10,433 bases of DNA from Actinomycetes bacterium. Its GTDB lineage: Bacteria; Actinomycetota; Acidimicrobiia; Acidimicrobiales; Acidimicrobiaceae. Shown here piece by piece: positions 1 to 6,751 of the stretch. The notes under the pieces were generated by a model, which was not told the DNA's origin, ran no database searches, and saw only the letters and a list, made by a program, of their open reading frames with translations. The DNA lies in assembly GCA_021792075.1 (NCBI GenBank), contig JAJYVK010000028.1, positions 1 to 10,433 of the forward strand. Direction: 5' to 3'. Numbering within the stretch: position 1 is the stretch's first letter; the number at the start of each line of letters is the position of its first letter. A program made the translations under genes and the position numbers.

Positions 1-560
1 GGGAGTCCTGTCAGCGCGTATCCAGGCGGGATCGTAAAGCGAGGTGTCGGAAGTTGGTTCTTTATCGTCGTGTTCCAATACGTTGTGACGATCTGTGCAG
101 GGCTTTGAGTTTTTTGCGAGTTGGAGGAGATCGAATTGGCCGGAGCGCATGACGGGTAGAGGCCGTTGAGAGAGTTCCAGGTCTGCGTTGCCTCTGCTTC
201 GAGTTGATAAGCCTCTGAATAACTGGTCGTCTGCGAGGTGGTTGTCATAACAAGGCAGGGCTCATTCGTATAGCTCGAACTGCCCGAGACAACTTGGGGT
301 GTGTATACGGAGTAGATCGGAACGGTTTGCTGAATTGGCCAACCGTTGTAATAGGTATATGTGGTAGTGGAGGTGGTGATTATCCCTCCTGGAACCACCG
401 AGTTCGATGATCCAGAGGAGTGGACCGTGATGGTTCCACCTGTGCCTGTAACGGAAGAGTCGGCAAATGCGGGAGTCGATGACCTGGCCGGCAGTATTAG
501 AGACAGCAGAAGAGTTGAACTTGAAAGCAGCAGCTTTCTTCGAAAATTGACCGTCTTCAT
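1..560 (-). CDS. Secreted Ser/Thr-rich protein of unknown function, partial (C-terminus off the left edge)
   Basis: Reading the minus strand from the ATG at 560-558 gives 186 codons without a stop up to the window edge. The N-terminus is a classical signal peptide: Phe-Arg-Arg-Lys at residues 6-9, a Leu/Ser hydrophobic core at about 10-24, and an Ala-Phe-Ala cleavage site at 31-33 followed by Asp-Ser. The mature part is rich in Ser, Thr, Tyr, Gln and Asn, has a Thr run near residues 62-68 and two cysteines (in EPCLV and YPSCAP), and shows no membrane segment. A GGGGAA ribosome-site-like sequence lies 2 bases before the ATG, and a promoter-like sequence lies further upstream at 647-619. I do not recognise the family. 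The signal peptide predicts export, probably by Sec. Function is unknown; a surface or wall protein is possible but unproven. Confidence 0.75.
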   Translation of the reverse strand, partial: MKTVNFRRKLLLSSSTLLLSLILPARSSTPAFADSSVTGTGGTITVHSSGSSNSVVPGGIITTSTTTYTYYNGWPIQQTVPIYSVYTPQVVSGSSSYTNEPCLVMTTTSQTTSYSEAYQLEAEATQTWNSLNGLYPSCAPANSISSNSQKTQSPAQIVTTYWNTTIKNQLPTPRFTIPPGYALTGL

Positions 561-618
561 ATTTCCCCGATAAGAGAGCCACGAATGGCGTCAGTCGTTT
601 TGGGGGAAGTTCAGTTAC

Positions 619-647
619 TTTCTATTCCTTTCTGCCGCCTGTGTCAA
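619..647 (-). promoter_or_regulatory. Sigma-70-type promoter for the secreted-protein gene
   Basis: On the minus strand a perfect TTGACA -35 box (647-642) is followed by a 17-base spacer and a TAGAAA -10-like box (624-619, four of six consensus bases). Transcription would start near 612, giving a 5' leader of about 50 bases before the ATG at 560. It lies just after the fabI stop, so the secreted-protein gene is probably transcribed independently of fabI. I saw no terminator between the two genes, so readthrough is also possible. Confidence 0.55.
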
Positions 648-665
648 CTGTGATGTAGTTCATTC

Positions 666-1439
666 TTAAGCACCGACGGCGTGGTATCCACCGTCGACGT
701 GGACGATCTCTCCGGTTGTAGCCGGGAACCAATCTGAAAGGAAGGCGACGATTGCTCGAGCTACTGGCTCTGAATCGGTGACGTTCCACCCAAGCGGTGC
801 GCGCTCGTTCCATACCGCATCAAATTCGGCAAACCCGCTCACTGATTTTGCGGCTATCGTCCTTACGGGTCCCGCGGAAACCAAGTTGACCCTGATTCCG
901 TCCTTGCCAGCATCTCTTGCGAGGTAGCGAGAAAGCGACTCAAGCGCAGCCTTTGCAACACCCATCCAGTTATATCCAGGCCAAGCAAGGGTGGCATCGA
1001 AATCAAGACCAACAACAGAGGAAGTGCCGGCAGCCTTGAGGAGCGGCAACAGCCCTTCTACTATGAACTTCAAGGAGTAGGCGGATATTTGAAGTGCAAT
1101 GGAGACGTCATTCCAGGAGGCGTTGAAGATATCGCCCTCAATGCATGCTGACGGAGCGAAGCCGATTGCGTGCAACACGCCGTCGAGCTTTCCCCACTTT
1201 GACTCGATATGCTTTACTAGATCGCCAAGGTGCCCCTGATTTGAGACGTCGAGTTCCAGTACCTCCGGTGCAACTGGCAGTTTTCGCGAGGTTCGTCGGG
1301 TAATGGAGAGTCCCCGGCCCACCCCGGTCAATATGATCTCCGCACCTTCAATTTGGGCGAGTCTTGCGGCTCCGAAGGCAAGGGACTGGTCATTTAGAAC
1401 CCCAGTAATTAGGATTTTTTTGTCACTAAGTATGCCCAT
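666..1439 (-). CDS. fabI: Enoyl-[acyl-carrier-protein] reductase (NADH), InhA/FabI family
   Basis: A 257-residue short-chain dehydrogenase that reduces trans-2-enoyl-ACP in the last step of each type II fatty-acid elongation cycle; cytosolic. The N-terminal nucleotide-binding loop is the FabI form (ITGVLNDQSLAFG, 11-23). LELDV (61-65) contacts the cofactor adenine, HAIGF (90-94) lines the cofactor pocket, and the catalytic pair is Tyr156 and Lys163 in YNWMGVAK, the exact spacing of FabI/InhA. LVSAGPVRT (186-194) and DWFPATTGEI (236-245) match InhA closely. The segment between HAIGFAP and the active site has the InhA-like DGVLH and ISAYS features. GTGGAGG sits about 6 bases before the ATG and supports the start. 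No fabG neighbour is present, unlike the mycobacterial mabA-inhA pair. Ala91 replaces the InhA Ser94. Whether it works in mycolate-like or ordinary fatty-acid synthesis cannot be told from sequence. Confidence 0.93.
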   Translation of the reverse strand: MGILSDKKILITGVLNDQSLAFGAARLAQIEGAEIILTGVGRGLSITRRTSRKLPVAPEVLELDVSNQGHLGDLVKHIESKWGKLDGVLHAIGFAPSACIEGDIFNASWNDVSIALQISAYSLKFIVEGLLPLLKAAGTSSVVGLDFDATLAWPGYNWMGVAKAALESLSRYLARDAGKDGIRVNLVSAGPVRTIAAKSVSGFAEFDAVWNERAPLGWNVTDSEPVARAIVAFLSDWFPATTGEIVHVDGGYHAVGA

Positions 1440-1565
1440 AGTTCCTCCACGATCTTTTAGCCTTGATTGACGATAACCGCCACAAAAATGGATCTGTCAC
1501 ATAATAGACATGGAAGAGAGCCATCTTGGCAATCTTCCAGATTGGCGATCCAGGAAAGGGCTATT
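1440..1565. promoter_or_regulatory. Divergent fabI / npdG intergenic control region
   Basis: The 126 bases between the divergent fabI and npdG starts must carry both promoters. I see TTGACG at 1467-1472 and CATAAT at 1500-1505 on the plus strand, but their 27-base separation is too long for one normal promoter. CATAAT alone could be a -10 box, giving an npdG leader of about 55 bases. For fabI the minus strand offers only weak boxes (TTGTGG at 1485-1480, GCTAAA at 1461-1456). The dyad at 1511-1539 is described separately. Confidence 0.35.
1511..1539. promoter_or_regulatory. Imperfect 29-bp inverted repeat upstream of npdG
   Basis: Two 13-base arms (1511-1523 and 1527-1539) flank the 3-base centre TCT. 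Eleven of thirteen positions pair: TGGAAGA with TCTTCCA outside, and GCCA with TGGC inside, separated by two mismatches. It could be a repressor operator just downstream of a possible -10 box, or a hairpin in the npdG leader ending 26 bases before the TTG start. Only the symmetry is seen; the role is inference. Confidence 0.4.
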
Positions 1566-2222
1566 TTGCGGATTGGAATTGTCGGCGGCACCGGAGCAGC
1601 AGGTAGTTCATTGGGGCTTCGCCTCTCCTCTCTTGGGCACGAGATTTTACTTGGGTCAAGGACGCTTGAGAAGGCTTCGAGCGTGGCGGAAAGCCTCATG
1701 AAGCTGCCAGGGCAAACCGGCACCATAGAAGGAGTGGTCAACGCTGACGCGGCAAAGGGAGAGCTCGTATTCATCGCGACCCCGTGGGATGGCGCGCAGA
1801 GCACCGTTGGGGCACTGGCAAAAGAGCTTTCAGGCAAGACTGTTGTGTCCATGGTGAACGCACTGATGAAGGTCGGATCGGAGATGCAGCCCGTATTTCC
1901 TGCGAGAGGCTCAGTTGCGCAGTCGATCCAGGCAGCTTTACCGAGCTGTTTCGTCGTGTCGGCTCTTCACCACGTGCCGGCAAAAGAGCTAGGTGAGATA
2001 GGTATTTCTGTGGAGTCTGATATCTTGGTCTGCTCCGACCACGCGGACTCTAAGAAGCAGGTGATGGAGCTACTGGACTCAGTGCCTGGCCTTTTCTCTC
2101 TGGATTGCGGCTCCCTGGCAAATTCGGGCGCAATCGAAGCTATGACAGCGGTACTGATTAACCTCAATATTAGATACAAAACCAGGACAGCTTTGCGAAT
2201 TACAGGTCTACGGAGAAATTAG
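1566..2222 (+). CDS. npdG: F420H2:NADP+ oxidoreductase (NADPH-dependent F420 reductase)
   Basis: Transfers hydride between coenzyme F420 and NADP+, linking the F420 pool to NADPH; cytosolic. I chose the TTG at 1566, giving 218 residues, because AGGAAAGG lies 5-6 bases before it and the Rossmann fold begins at once (RIGIVGGTG, residues 2-10). An upstream TTG at 1467 would add 33 residues unlike the family and has no ribosome site. Ser31-Arg32 follow the second strand where archaeal FNO binds the NADP 2'-phosphate. Further family features are VFIATPWDG (about 62-70), KTVVSMVNAL (about 85-94), the His-His-Val of SALHHVPA, and a C-terminal block ending LINLNIRYKTRTALRITGL. Length fits the roughly 212-residue Archaeoglobus enzyme. 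The stop is 7 bases before mshC, so the two are probably cotranscribed. Its presence implies that the host makes F420. Confidence 0.9.
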   Translation: MRIGIVGGTGAAGSSLGLRLSSLGHEILLGSRTLEKASSVAESLMKLPGQTGTIEGVVNADAAKGELVFIATPWDGAQSTVGALAKELSGKTVVSMVNALMKVGSEMQPVFPARGSVAQSIQAALPSCFVVSALHHVPAKELGEIGISVESDILVCSDHADSKKQVMELLDSVPGLFSLDCGSLANSGAIEAMTAVLINLNIRYKTRTALRITGLRRN

Positions 2223-2229
2223 GGTTGAG

Positions 2230-3345
2230 ATGATGCGTTTATACGACACTGCTCGCCAACAGGTGGTCGATTTCTCTCCAGGTCGAGACGTTTCAATATA
2301 CACCTGCGGTATAACGCCTTACGACGCCGCACATATGGGGCACGCGGCGGTTTATCTGACCTTCGACGTGCTCCAGCGAAGGTTGCGCGACATGGGGCAT
2401 ACGACCACGTGTGTCAGAAATATCACTGACGTGGATGATTCCATCCTGGCTAAGGCGAGGCAGCTCGGCGTCCACTATCTGGATCTTGCGGCATCGGAAA
2501 TGACAAGGTTCGATCGCGACATGGCAATGCTGGGTCTTTTACGGCCCCATTCAGAGCCACGCGCCACTTCAGCTATACCTGAGATACTAAGTCTGATCAG
2601 CACCCTCTTGGAGTCTGGTCACGCATATCAAAGCGGCGGCTCGGTGTACTTCGAAGTTGCAACGTATGGTAAGTTTGGGCAAGTCTCGCATCTGGACCGC
2701 GAGACGATGCTTCGCTATGCTCGCGATCGAGGCGGAAATCCAGATGATCCCAACAAGAGGGATCCGTTGGATTTCGTTCTTTGGCAACCTTCAGAGCCGG
2801 ACGAGCCCGCGTGGGACTCGATGTGGGGGCCAGGGCGCCCCGGCTGGCATATCGAATGCTCTGCACTTTCCATGCGCGAGCTAGGTGCGACTATTGACCT
2901 GCACGGTGGAGGGAGCGACCTGATTTTTCCTCACCACGAGTGCGAGGCGGCCCAGTCCGAGTCTGCTACAGGACAGCCCTTCGTGAAGCACTGGTTCCAT
3001 GTTGCGATGGTGTACCTCGATGGTGAGAAGATGTCAAAGTCTCTAGGAAATCTAGTTTTCGTGGAGCATTTGCTTTCTGACCATGATGCCAGGGCCGTTC
3101 GCTTGTCGATCTTGAATAATCACTACCGCACTCCGTGGGAGTGGAACGATCAGATGATAGAGGTTGCCGACCAGAGAATCAAAAGGTGGCTGGAAGCTGG
3201 GCGGGGAAGCGCAGCTATTCGAGAGGTGCGGGCGGCGCTCGACGACGACCTGAACATTCCTGCTGCGATCGCAGCAATTGATGACGCTGTATCCCACAAC
3301 CATGGGATTTCGGAAGCAGCCGCATTGCTGGGCGTAAATATCTAA
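2230..3345 (+). CDS. mshC: L-cysteine:1D-myo-inositol 2-amino-2-deoxy-alpha-D-glucopyranoside ligase (mycothiol ligase MshC)
   Basis: Joins cysteine to GlcN-inositol with ATP, the third enzymatic activity of mycothiol synthesis. The 371-residue protein is a class I CysRS-like fold lacking the C-terminal anticodon domain; it stops at LLGVNI, where mycobacterial MshC ends in LLGVDL. The MshC signature CGITPYDAAHMGH (26-38) replaces the CysRS CGPTVYD form and includes the HIGH-type motif HMGH. TDVDD (66-70), RGGNPDDPNKRDPLDFVLW (167-185), GRPGWHIECSA (202-212), HGGGSDLIFPHHE (225-237) and KMSKS (267-271) follow. Predicted zinc ligands are Cys26, Cys210 and His235. Glu239 matches the fourth CysRS ligand, a residue that mycobacterial MshC lacks. 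Two adjacent ATGs (2230, 2233) follow AGGG and either may be used. CysRS is the alternative, but the missing tRNA-binding domain and the CGITPYD motif argue against it. Confidence 0.87.
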   Translation: MMRLYDTARQQVVDFSPGRDVSIYTCGITPYDAAHMGHAAVYLTFDVLQRRLRDMGHTTTCVRNITDVDDSILAKARQLGVHYLDLAASEMTRFDRDMAMLGLLRPHSEPRATSAIPEILSLISTLLESGHAYQSGGSVYFEVATYGKFGQVSHLDRETMLRYARDRGGNPDDPNKRDPLDFVLWQPSEPDEPAWDSMWGPGRPGWHIECSALSMRELGATIDLHGGGSDLIFPHHECEAAQSESATGQPFVKHWFHVAMVYLDGEKMSKSLGNLVFVEHLLSDHDARAVRLSILNNHYRTPWEWNDQMIEVADQRIKRWLEAGRGSAAIREVRAALDDDLNIPAAIAAIDDAVSHNHGISEAAALLGVNI

Positions 3346-3383
3346 CCTTTAGAAGGCTTGTAGACATTAGAAAGGCGCTTTGA

Positions 3384-5372
3384 ATGGAGATTTCGGTTGT
3401 GCTTGCGGACGGCACCGTGCGCACTGTACCTTCCGGTTGCACCGCCTCCGAGCTGGCTGCACTCATCGGCAGAAGACTCAGCCAGGATTCCGTCGCCGCG
3501 AAGATCAATGGAACGCTCCGCGATCTAAGCGCCGTTCTCTCCGATGGAGACCGAGTGGAGATCATCACCCGCAACAGCGACCAGGGGCGGGAGATCCTTC
3601 GACACTCGACCGCGCATGTCCTGGCTCAAGCGGTGGTCGATCTTTGGCCAGGTACCCACTTTGCCATTGGACCACCTATTTCTGACGGTTTCTACTACGA
3701 TTTCGAGCTTCCTGGCGGCCGCCACTTCTCCGACGAAGACTTGGAGAGGATCGAGAGCCGCATGAGGGAGATCATCGCCGAGGATCAAACTTTCGTGCGC
3801 TCCGAGTACTCCATCTCTGATGGGTTGAAACTCTTTCAAGACCAGCCTTTCAAGCGCGAAATCATTGAAACCGTTGCCGGCCAGATGAACGAATCTCACG
3901 AGGAAGAGCTGAACGAGGAAGTAGATGACGGCGAGATCTCAGTGTATCGCAACTCCTCGGGATTCATAGATCTTTGCCGTGGTCCCCATGTCCCCAGCAC
4001 TAAGTTACTTGGCTCCTTCAAGCTGATGAGAGTGGCTGGGGCGTATTGGCGCGGAGATGAAAACAGGCCGCAGCTTCAGCGTATCTATGGAACGGCTTGG
4101 GAGTCTGACAAGGCGCTGAAGGAGCACTTGTTACAACTCGAAGAGGCCGAGAAGAGGGACCACCGAAAGCTCGGTCTTGAACTCGATCTTTTCCACTTCC
4201 CGCCTGAAATCGGAGGCGGCCTGCCTGTATTCCATCCCAAGGGCGCACTTATTCGCCAGCTGATGGAGGACTTCTCCAAGACGGAGCATCGTAAAGCGGG
4301 ATATCAACAGGTATGGACTCCTCATCTTGCCAAGTCGACATTGTTTGAGATATCAGGCCATCTTGGCTGGTACAAAGCGGGAATGTACCCTCCAATGGAG
4401 ATGGAGGGGGCAACTTACTACCTAAAGCCAATGAACTGTCCGATGCATATCCTGATATATAAGTCGAGAGGACGTTCTTACAAAGAGCTTCCGCTCAGGC
4501 TCTTCGAGTTTGGAACCGTCTATCGCTTCGAAAGGTCAGGAGTTCTTCACGGGCTCGCCAGGGTACGAGGACTTACCCAGGATGACTCCCACATCTTCTG
4601 TGCGCCTGATCAGCTTCCTTCCGAGTTGACAAGATTGTTGAAATTCGTGATCGCAATGTTGAGGGCGTTTGGGCTATCTGACTTCGAAGCGGAACTCTCC
4701 ACGAGACCTGAGAAGTCCGTCGGAGAGGACTATGAGTGGGAAGAGGCTACCGCAGCCTTGGATCATGCCCTCAAGGAGTCGGGCATCAACTATACGGTTG
4801 CTCATGGCGAGGGCGCATTCTATGCTCCAAAGATCGACGTGCATCTGAAGGACGCCATCGGGCGCAGGTGGCAGGTCTCTACCCTTCAGGTGGACCTGCA
4901 GGAGCCGCAGAGGTTCTCTATGGAGTTTGTCGACTCCGACAACACCAGGAAGCGGCCCTATATGATTCATCGGGCCCTGTTTGGATCCGTTGAACGATTC
5001 TTTGCAATCCTTTTGGAGCACTATGCCGGAGCGCTTCCGCTATGGCTGTCCCCCATCCAGGTCAGTGTTCTACCGGTACGGGACGATCACGATGATTATG
5101 CTTGTCAGGTGGTAAACGAGCTTGAGAAGCTCGGCGCAAGAGTCGAATTGCTCTCTGCAGATGAACCCCTTGGCAGTCGAATTAGAAAGGCCAAGCTGGA
5201 CAAGGTTCCATTTGTAGTTGTGGTCGGCGACTCGGATGTGTCAGGGGGTACTGTCGGTGTCAATGCCAGAGGATCACAGAGTCCAGAAAGGGGCGTCCAA
5301 TTGAGCGAATTCATCGCGCGGATCTTGCCTGATCTGGCTGGCAAACCGCTGGGTGAGAGCTTTGATAGATAA
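3384..5372 (+). CDS. thrS: Threonyl-tRNA synthetase
   Basis: Charges tRNA-Thr with threonine. The 662-residue, full-length protein has an N-terminal TGS domain (about 1-62) and an editing domain with the paired motifs H74xxxH78 and C198xxxH202 that hydrolyses Ser-tRNA-Thr. A class II catalytic core (about 260-545) and an anticodon-binding domain (about 555-650) follow. The catalytic zinc ligands Cys352 (MNCPMH), His403 (DDSHIF) and His529 (MIHRA) align with E. coli Cys334, His385 and His511 at a constant offset. Motif 2 is RLFEFGTVYRFE (372-383) and motif 3 ends in ALFGSVERFF (531-540). The editing domain carries about 15 extra residues before Cys198, including an acidic stretch (ESHEEELNEEVDD). 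AGAAAGG lies 8 bases before the ATG. The gap to mshC is 38 bases with no T-box visible. Its 3' end overlaps the HIT gene, implying translational coupling. Confidence 0.97.
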   Translation: MEISVVLADGTVRTVPSGCTASELAALIGRRLSQDSVAAKINGTLRDLSAVLSDGDRVEIITRNSDQGREILRHSTAHVLAQAVVDLWPGTHFAIGPPISDGFYYDFELPGGRHFSDEDLERIESRMREIIAEDQTFVRSEYSISDGLKLFQDQPFKREIIETVAGQMNESHEEELNEEVDDGEISVYRNSSGFIDLCRGPHVPSTKLLGSFKLMRVAGAYWRGDENRPQLQRIYGTAWESDKALKEHLLQLEEAEKRDHRKLGLELDLFHFPPEIGGGLPVFHPKGALIRQLMEDFSKTEHRKAGYQQVWTPHLAKSTLFEISGHLGWYKAGMYPPMEMEGATYYLKPMNCPMHILIYKSRGRSYKELPLRLFEFGTVYRFERSGVLHGLARVRGLTQDDSHIFCAPDQLPSELTRLLKFVIAMLRAFGLSDFEAELSTRPEKSVGEDYEWEEATAALDHALKESGINYTVAHGEGAFYAPKIDVHLKDAIGRRWQVSTLQVDLQEPQRFSMEFVDSDNTRKRPYMIHRALFGSVERFFAILLEHYAGALPLWLSPIQVSVLPVRDDHDDYACQVVNELEKLGARVELLSADEPLGSRIRKAKLDKVPFVVVVGDSDVSGGTVGVNARGSQSPERGVQLSEFIARILPDLAGKPLGESFDR

Positions 5373-5880
5373 TCTCTGGGCAGGATGGAGGATGAACTTT
5401 CTGCAAGAGGAAGGGGAGTCCGACCATCTGCGAGCACCTTCAAGCTGTATTCTCTGCGATCTGGGCAAGTCAGAAGGAGAAGAGTTCGACAGGGAGAACT
5501 ATATCGTTCACAGGGGCCGCGAATGCTACGTTGTGCTCAACGCCTTTCCTTATGCGGCAGGTCATATGATGGTCGTTCCTTATGTGCATGAGGGAGATCT
5601 GACCAGTTTGGAAAGTACGGTTTTAACGGAATCTCTCGAACTTGCCAGGAATTCAATTCAGATTTTGAGGCAAGAATATGATCCTGAGGGATTTAACTTT
5701 GGCGCGAACCTGGGCCGGGCAGGCGGTGCTGCTTTTGGAGATCACGTGCACTTTCACATTGTGCCACGATGGTTGGGAGACACTAATTTCATGACCACCT
5801 TGGCCTACGCACGTGTCATACCGGAGGCTCTACCGGCAACGTATCAGCGGATACGGAGTCGCTTCGCTGTCTTAGAGTAG
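5353..5880 (+). CDS. HIT-family nucleotide phosphorylase/hydrolase, Ap4A phosphorylase-like
   Basis: A 175-residue histidine-triad protein that acts on phosphoanhydrides of adenine dinucleotides such as Ap4A. The triad is HVHFHIVPRW, with His131, His133 and His135; the middle His is the family nucleophile. Upstream are LNAFPYAAGHMMVVPY (62-77) and FNFGANLGRAGGA (114-126), both typical of the Rv2613c type. A CxxC pair (Cys32, Cys35) suggests a structural zinc site with His residues. The GTG at 5353 overlaps thrS by 20 bases. I kept it because NLWAGWRMNFL (7-17) aligns with an N-terminal segment of Rv2613c (RLWTPYRMNYL), so the ATG at 5392 would cut conserved sequence; a TTG at 5362 remains possible. 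Position between thrS and the PIP synthase gene is the usual actinobacterial arrangement and fits removal of Ap4A made by aminoacyl-tRNA synthetases. Confidence 0.88.
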   Translation: MRALIDNLWAGWRMNFLQEEGESDHLRAPSSCILCDLGKSEGEEFDRENYIVHRGRECYVVLNAFPYAAGHMMVVPYVHEGDLTSLESTVLTESLELARNSIQILRQEYDPEGFNFGANLGRAGGAAFGDHVHFHIVPRWLGDTNFMTTLAYARVIPEALPATYQRIRSRFAVLE

Positions 5881-5961
5881 GGCGCTCTTTTAGGAACTCG
5901 GGATTTCCGGCGAATTTTAGGCTAGACTTGCAAAGGTTCCCGATTTGAGGAGTAATTCACC

Positions 5962-6744
5962 GTGTTCGACGGTCATTTGAGAGCCGGGGTGGACAAGAGA
6001 ACTGGTCCCATTGGGGCGGCATTGGCAAAGACACCTCTTACGGCCGATTCTTTGACCATCCTAGGGATCGTCATATCAATCCTGGCTGGAGTGGTTGTCG
6101 GGACTGGAAGACTCTGGATCGGTTTTGTCTTGGTGGTTTCCGGTGCGATTCCCGACCTGCTTGATGGCCCTTTGGCAAAGATGAAAGGCACCGTTTCAAA
6201 GCGAGGAGCCTTTTTCGATTCATTTGCAGACAGAATCTCGGACCTTTTTTTATTCGGGGGCTTGGGTTGGTACTTCATTCATTCCGGTAGGGCTAGCTTA
6301 GCTTTGCTGCCGTTTGGGATATATGGCGCGGCTTCTTTGATCTCCTATCAGAGGGCGAAGGCCGAATCGCTCGGATTCAGTGCAAAAGGCGGGGTCATGG
6401 AGCGCGGCGAGAGGATCTTTGCTCTTGCTGCTGGACTTTTCTTTTCTTTTATTCTGGTTCCAATTCTTTGGATAACGCTGGTTCTGAGTGTCTTCACAGT
6501 CCTTCAGAGATTCATAAAGATATGGATTCAGGCTTCAGCGTCCGTTTCGAGTGTGCCTCGGCGGTACAGGAAGGATCACCAGACCTCTCTGAAGAGGCCA
6601 TTCCAGCGCTCTGAGTTCTTTAGGTCGTCGTCGCGACGATCCTCCCATCCCCGTCGGCGCGCCAGCACGCCATCTGCCTCGTCTTCGTTTTCGCGCTGGC
6701 TTGAGCACCGTTCGGCCCGTAGCCTTGAAGATCCCAAGAACTGA
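5962..6744 (+). CDS. pgsA: Phosphatidylinositol phosphate synthase (CDP-alcohol phosphatidyltransferase) with a basic C-terminal tail
   Basis: Condenses CDP-diacylglycerol with inositol 3-phosphate to phosphatidylinositol phosphate, the precursor of PI and PIMs, in the cytoplasmic membrane. The family signature is present: Asp65, Asp68-Gly69, Ala72, Gly82, Asp86, Asp90, with Lys73 where the family has Arg. SYQRAKAESLGF (128-139) and GGVMERGERIF (143-153) resemble the mycobacterial PIP synthase Rv2612c and set it apart from glycerol-phosphate enzymes. Several hydrophobic segments are visible between about 31 and 185. Residues about 195-260 form an extra hydrophilic tail rich in Arg and Ser that Rv2612c (about 217 residues) lacks. 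The GTG start follows AGGAG by 9 bases. A plain PgsA making phosphatidylglycerol phosphate is less likely given the match and the neighbouring patA- and pimA-like genes. Confidence 0.88.
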   Translation: MFDGHLRAGVDKRTGPIGAALAKTPLTADSLTILGIVISILAGVVVGTGRLWIGFVLVVSGAIPDLLDGPLAKMKGTVSKRGAFFDSFADRISDLFLFGGLGWYFIHSGRASLALLPFGIYGAASLISYQRAKAESLGFSAKGGVMERGERIFALAAGLFFSFILVPILWITLVLSVFTVLQRFIKIWIQASASVSSVPRRYRKDHQTSLKRPFQRSEFFRSSSRRSSHPRRRASTPSASSSFSRWLEHRSARSLEDPKN

Positions 6745-6751
6745 GCAGGCT

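Noticed and set aside
262..582. A 106-codon minus-strand frame overlapping the start of the secreted-protein gene
   Set aside because: It lies in another frame of the same strand, has a Trp/His/Arg-rich composition unlike any protein family, and the frame starting at 560 has a textbook signal peptide and ribosome site.
1467..1565. N-terminal extension of npdG from the TTG at 1467
   Set aside because: No ribosome site precedes 1467, the 33 extra residues do not resemble the family, and TTG 1566 has a strong ribosome site at the correct distance and starts right at the Rossmann fold.
1457..1852. 131-codon minus-strand frame opposite npdG
   Set aside because: Shadow frame: it is antisense to well-conserved npdG codons and its translation shows no recognisable domain.
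2230..3345. Truncated cysteinyl-tRNA synthetase pseudogene instead of MshC
   Set aside because: The protein ends where MshC normally ends and carries MshC-specific motifs (CGITPYD, the RGGNPDDP segment), so the short length is native.
5928..5956. TTGCAA-17-AGTAAT as a promoter giving a leaderless pgsA mRNA
   Set aside because: Both boxes match only four of six consensus bases, and the -10 box overlaps the good AGGAG ribosome site, which argues for a leadered transcript. Kept only as a weak possibility.
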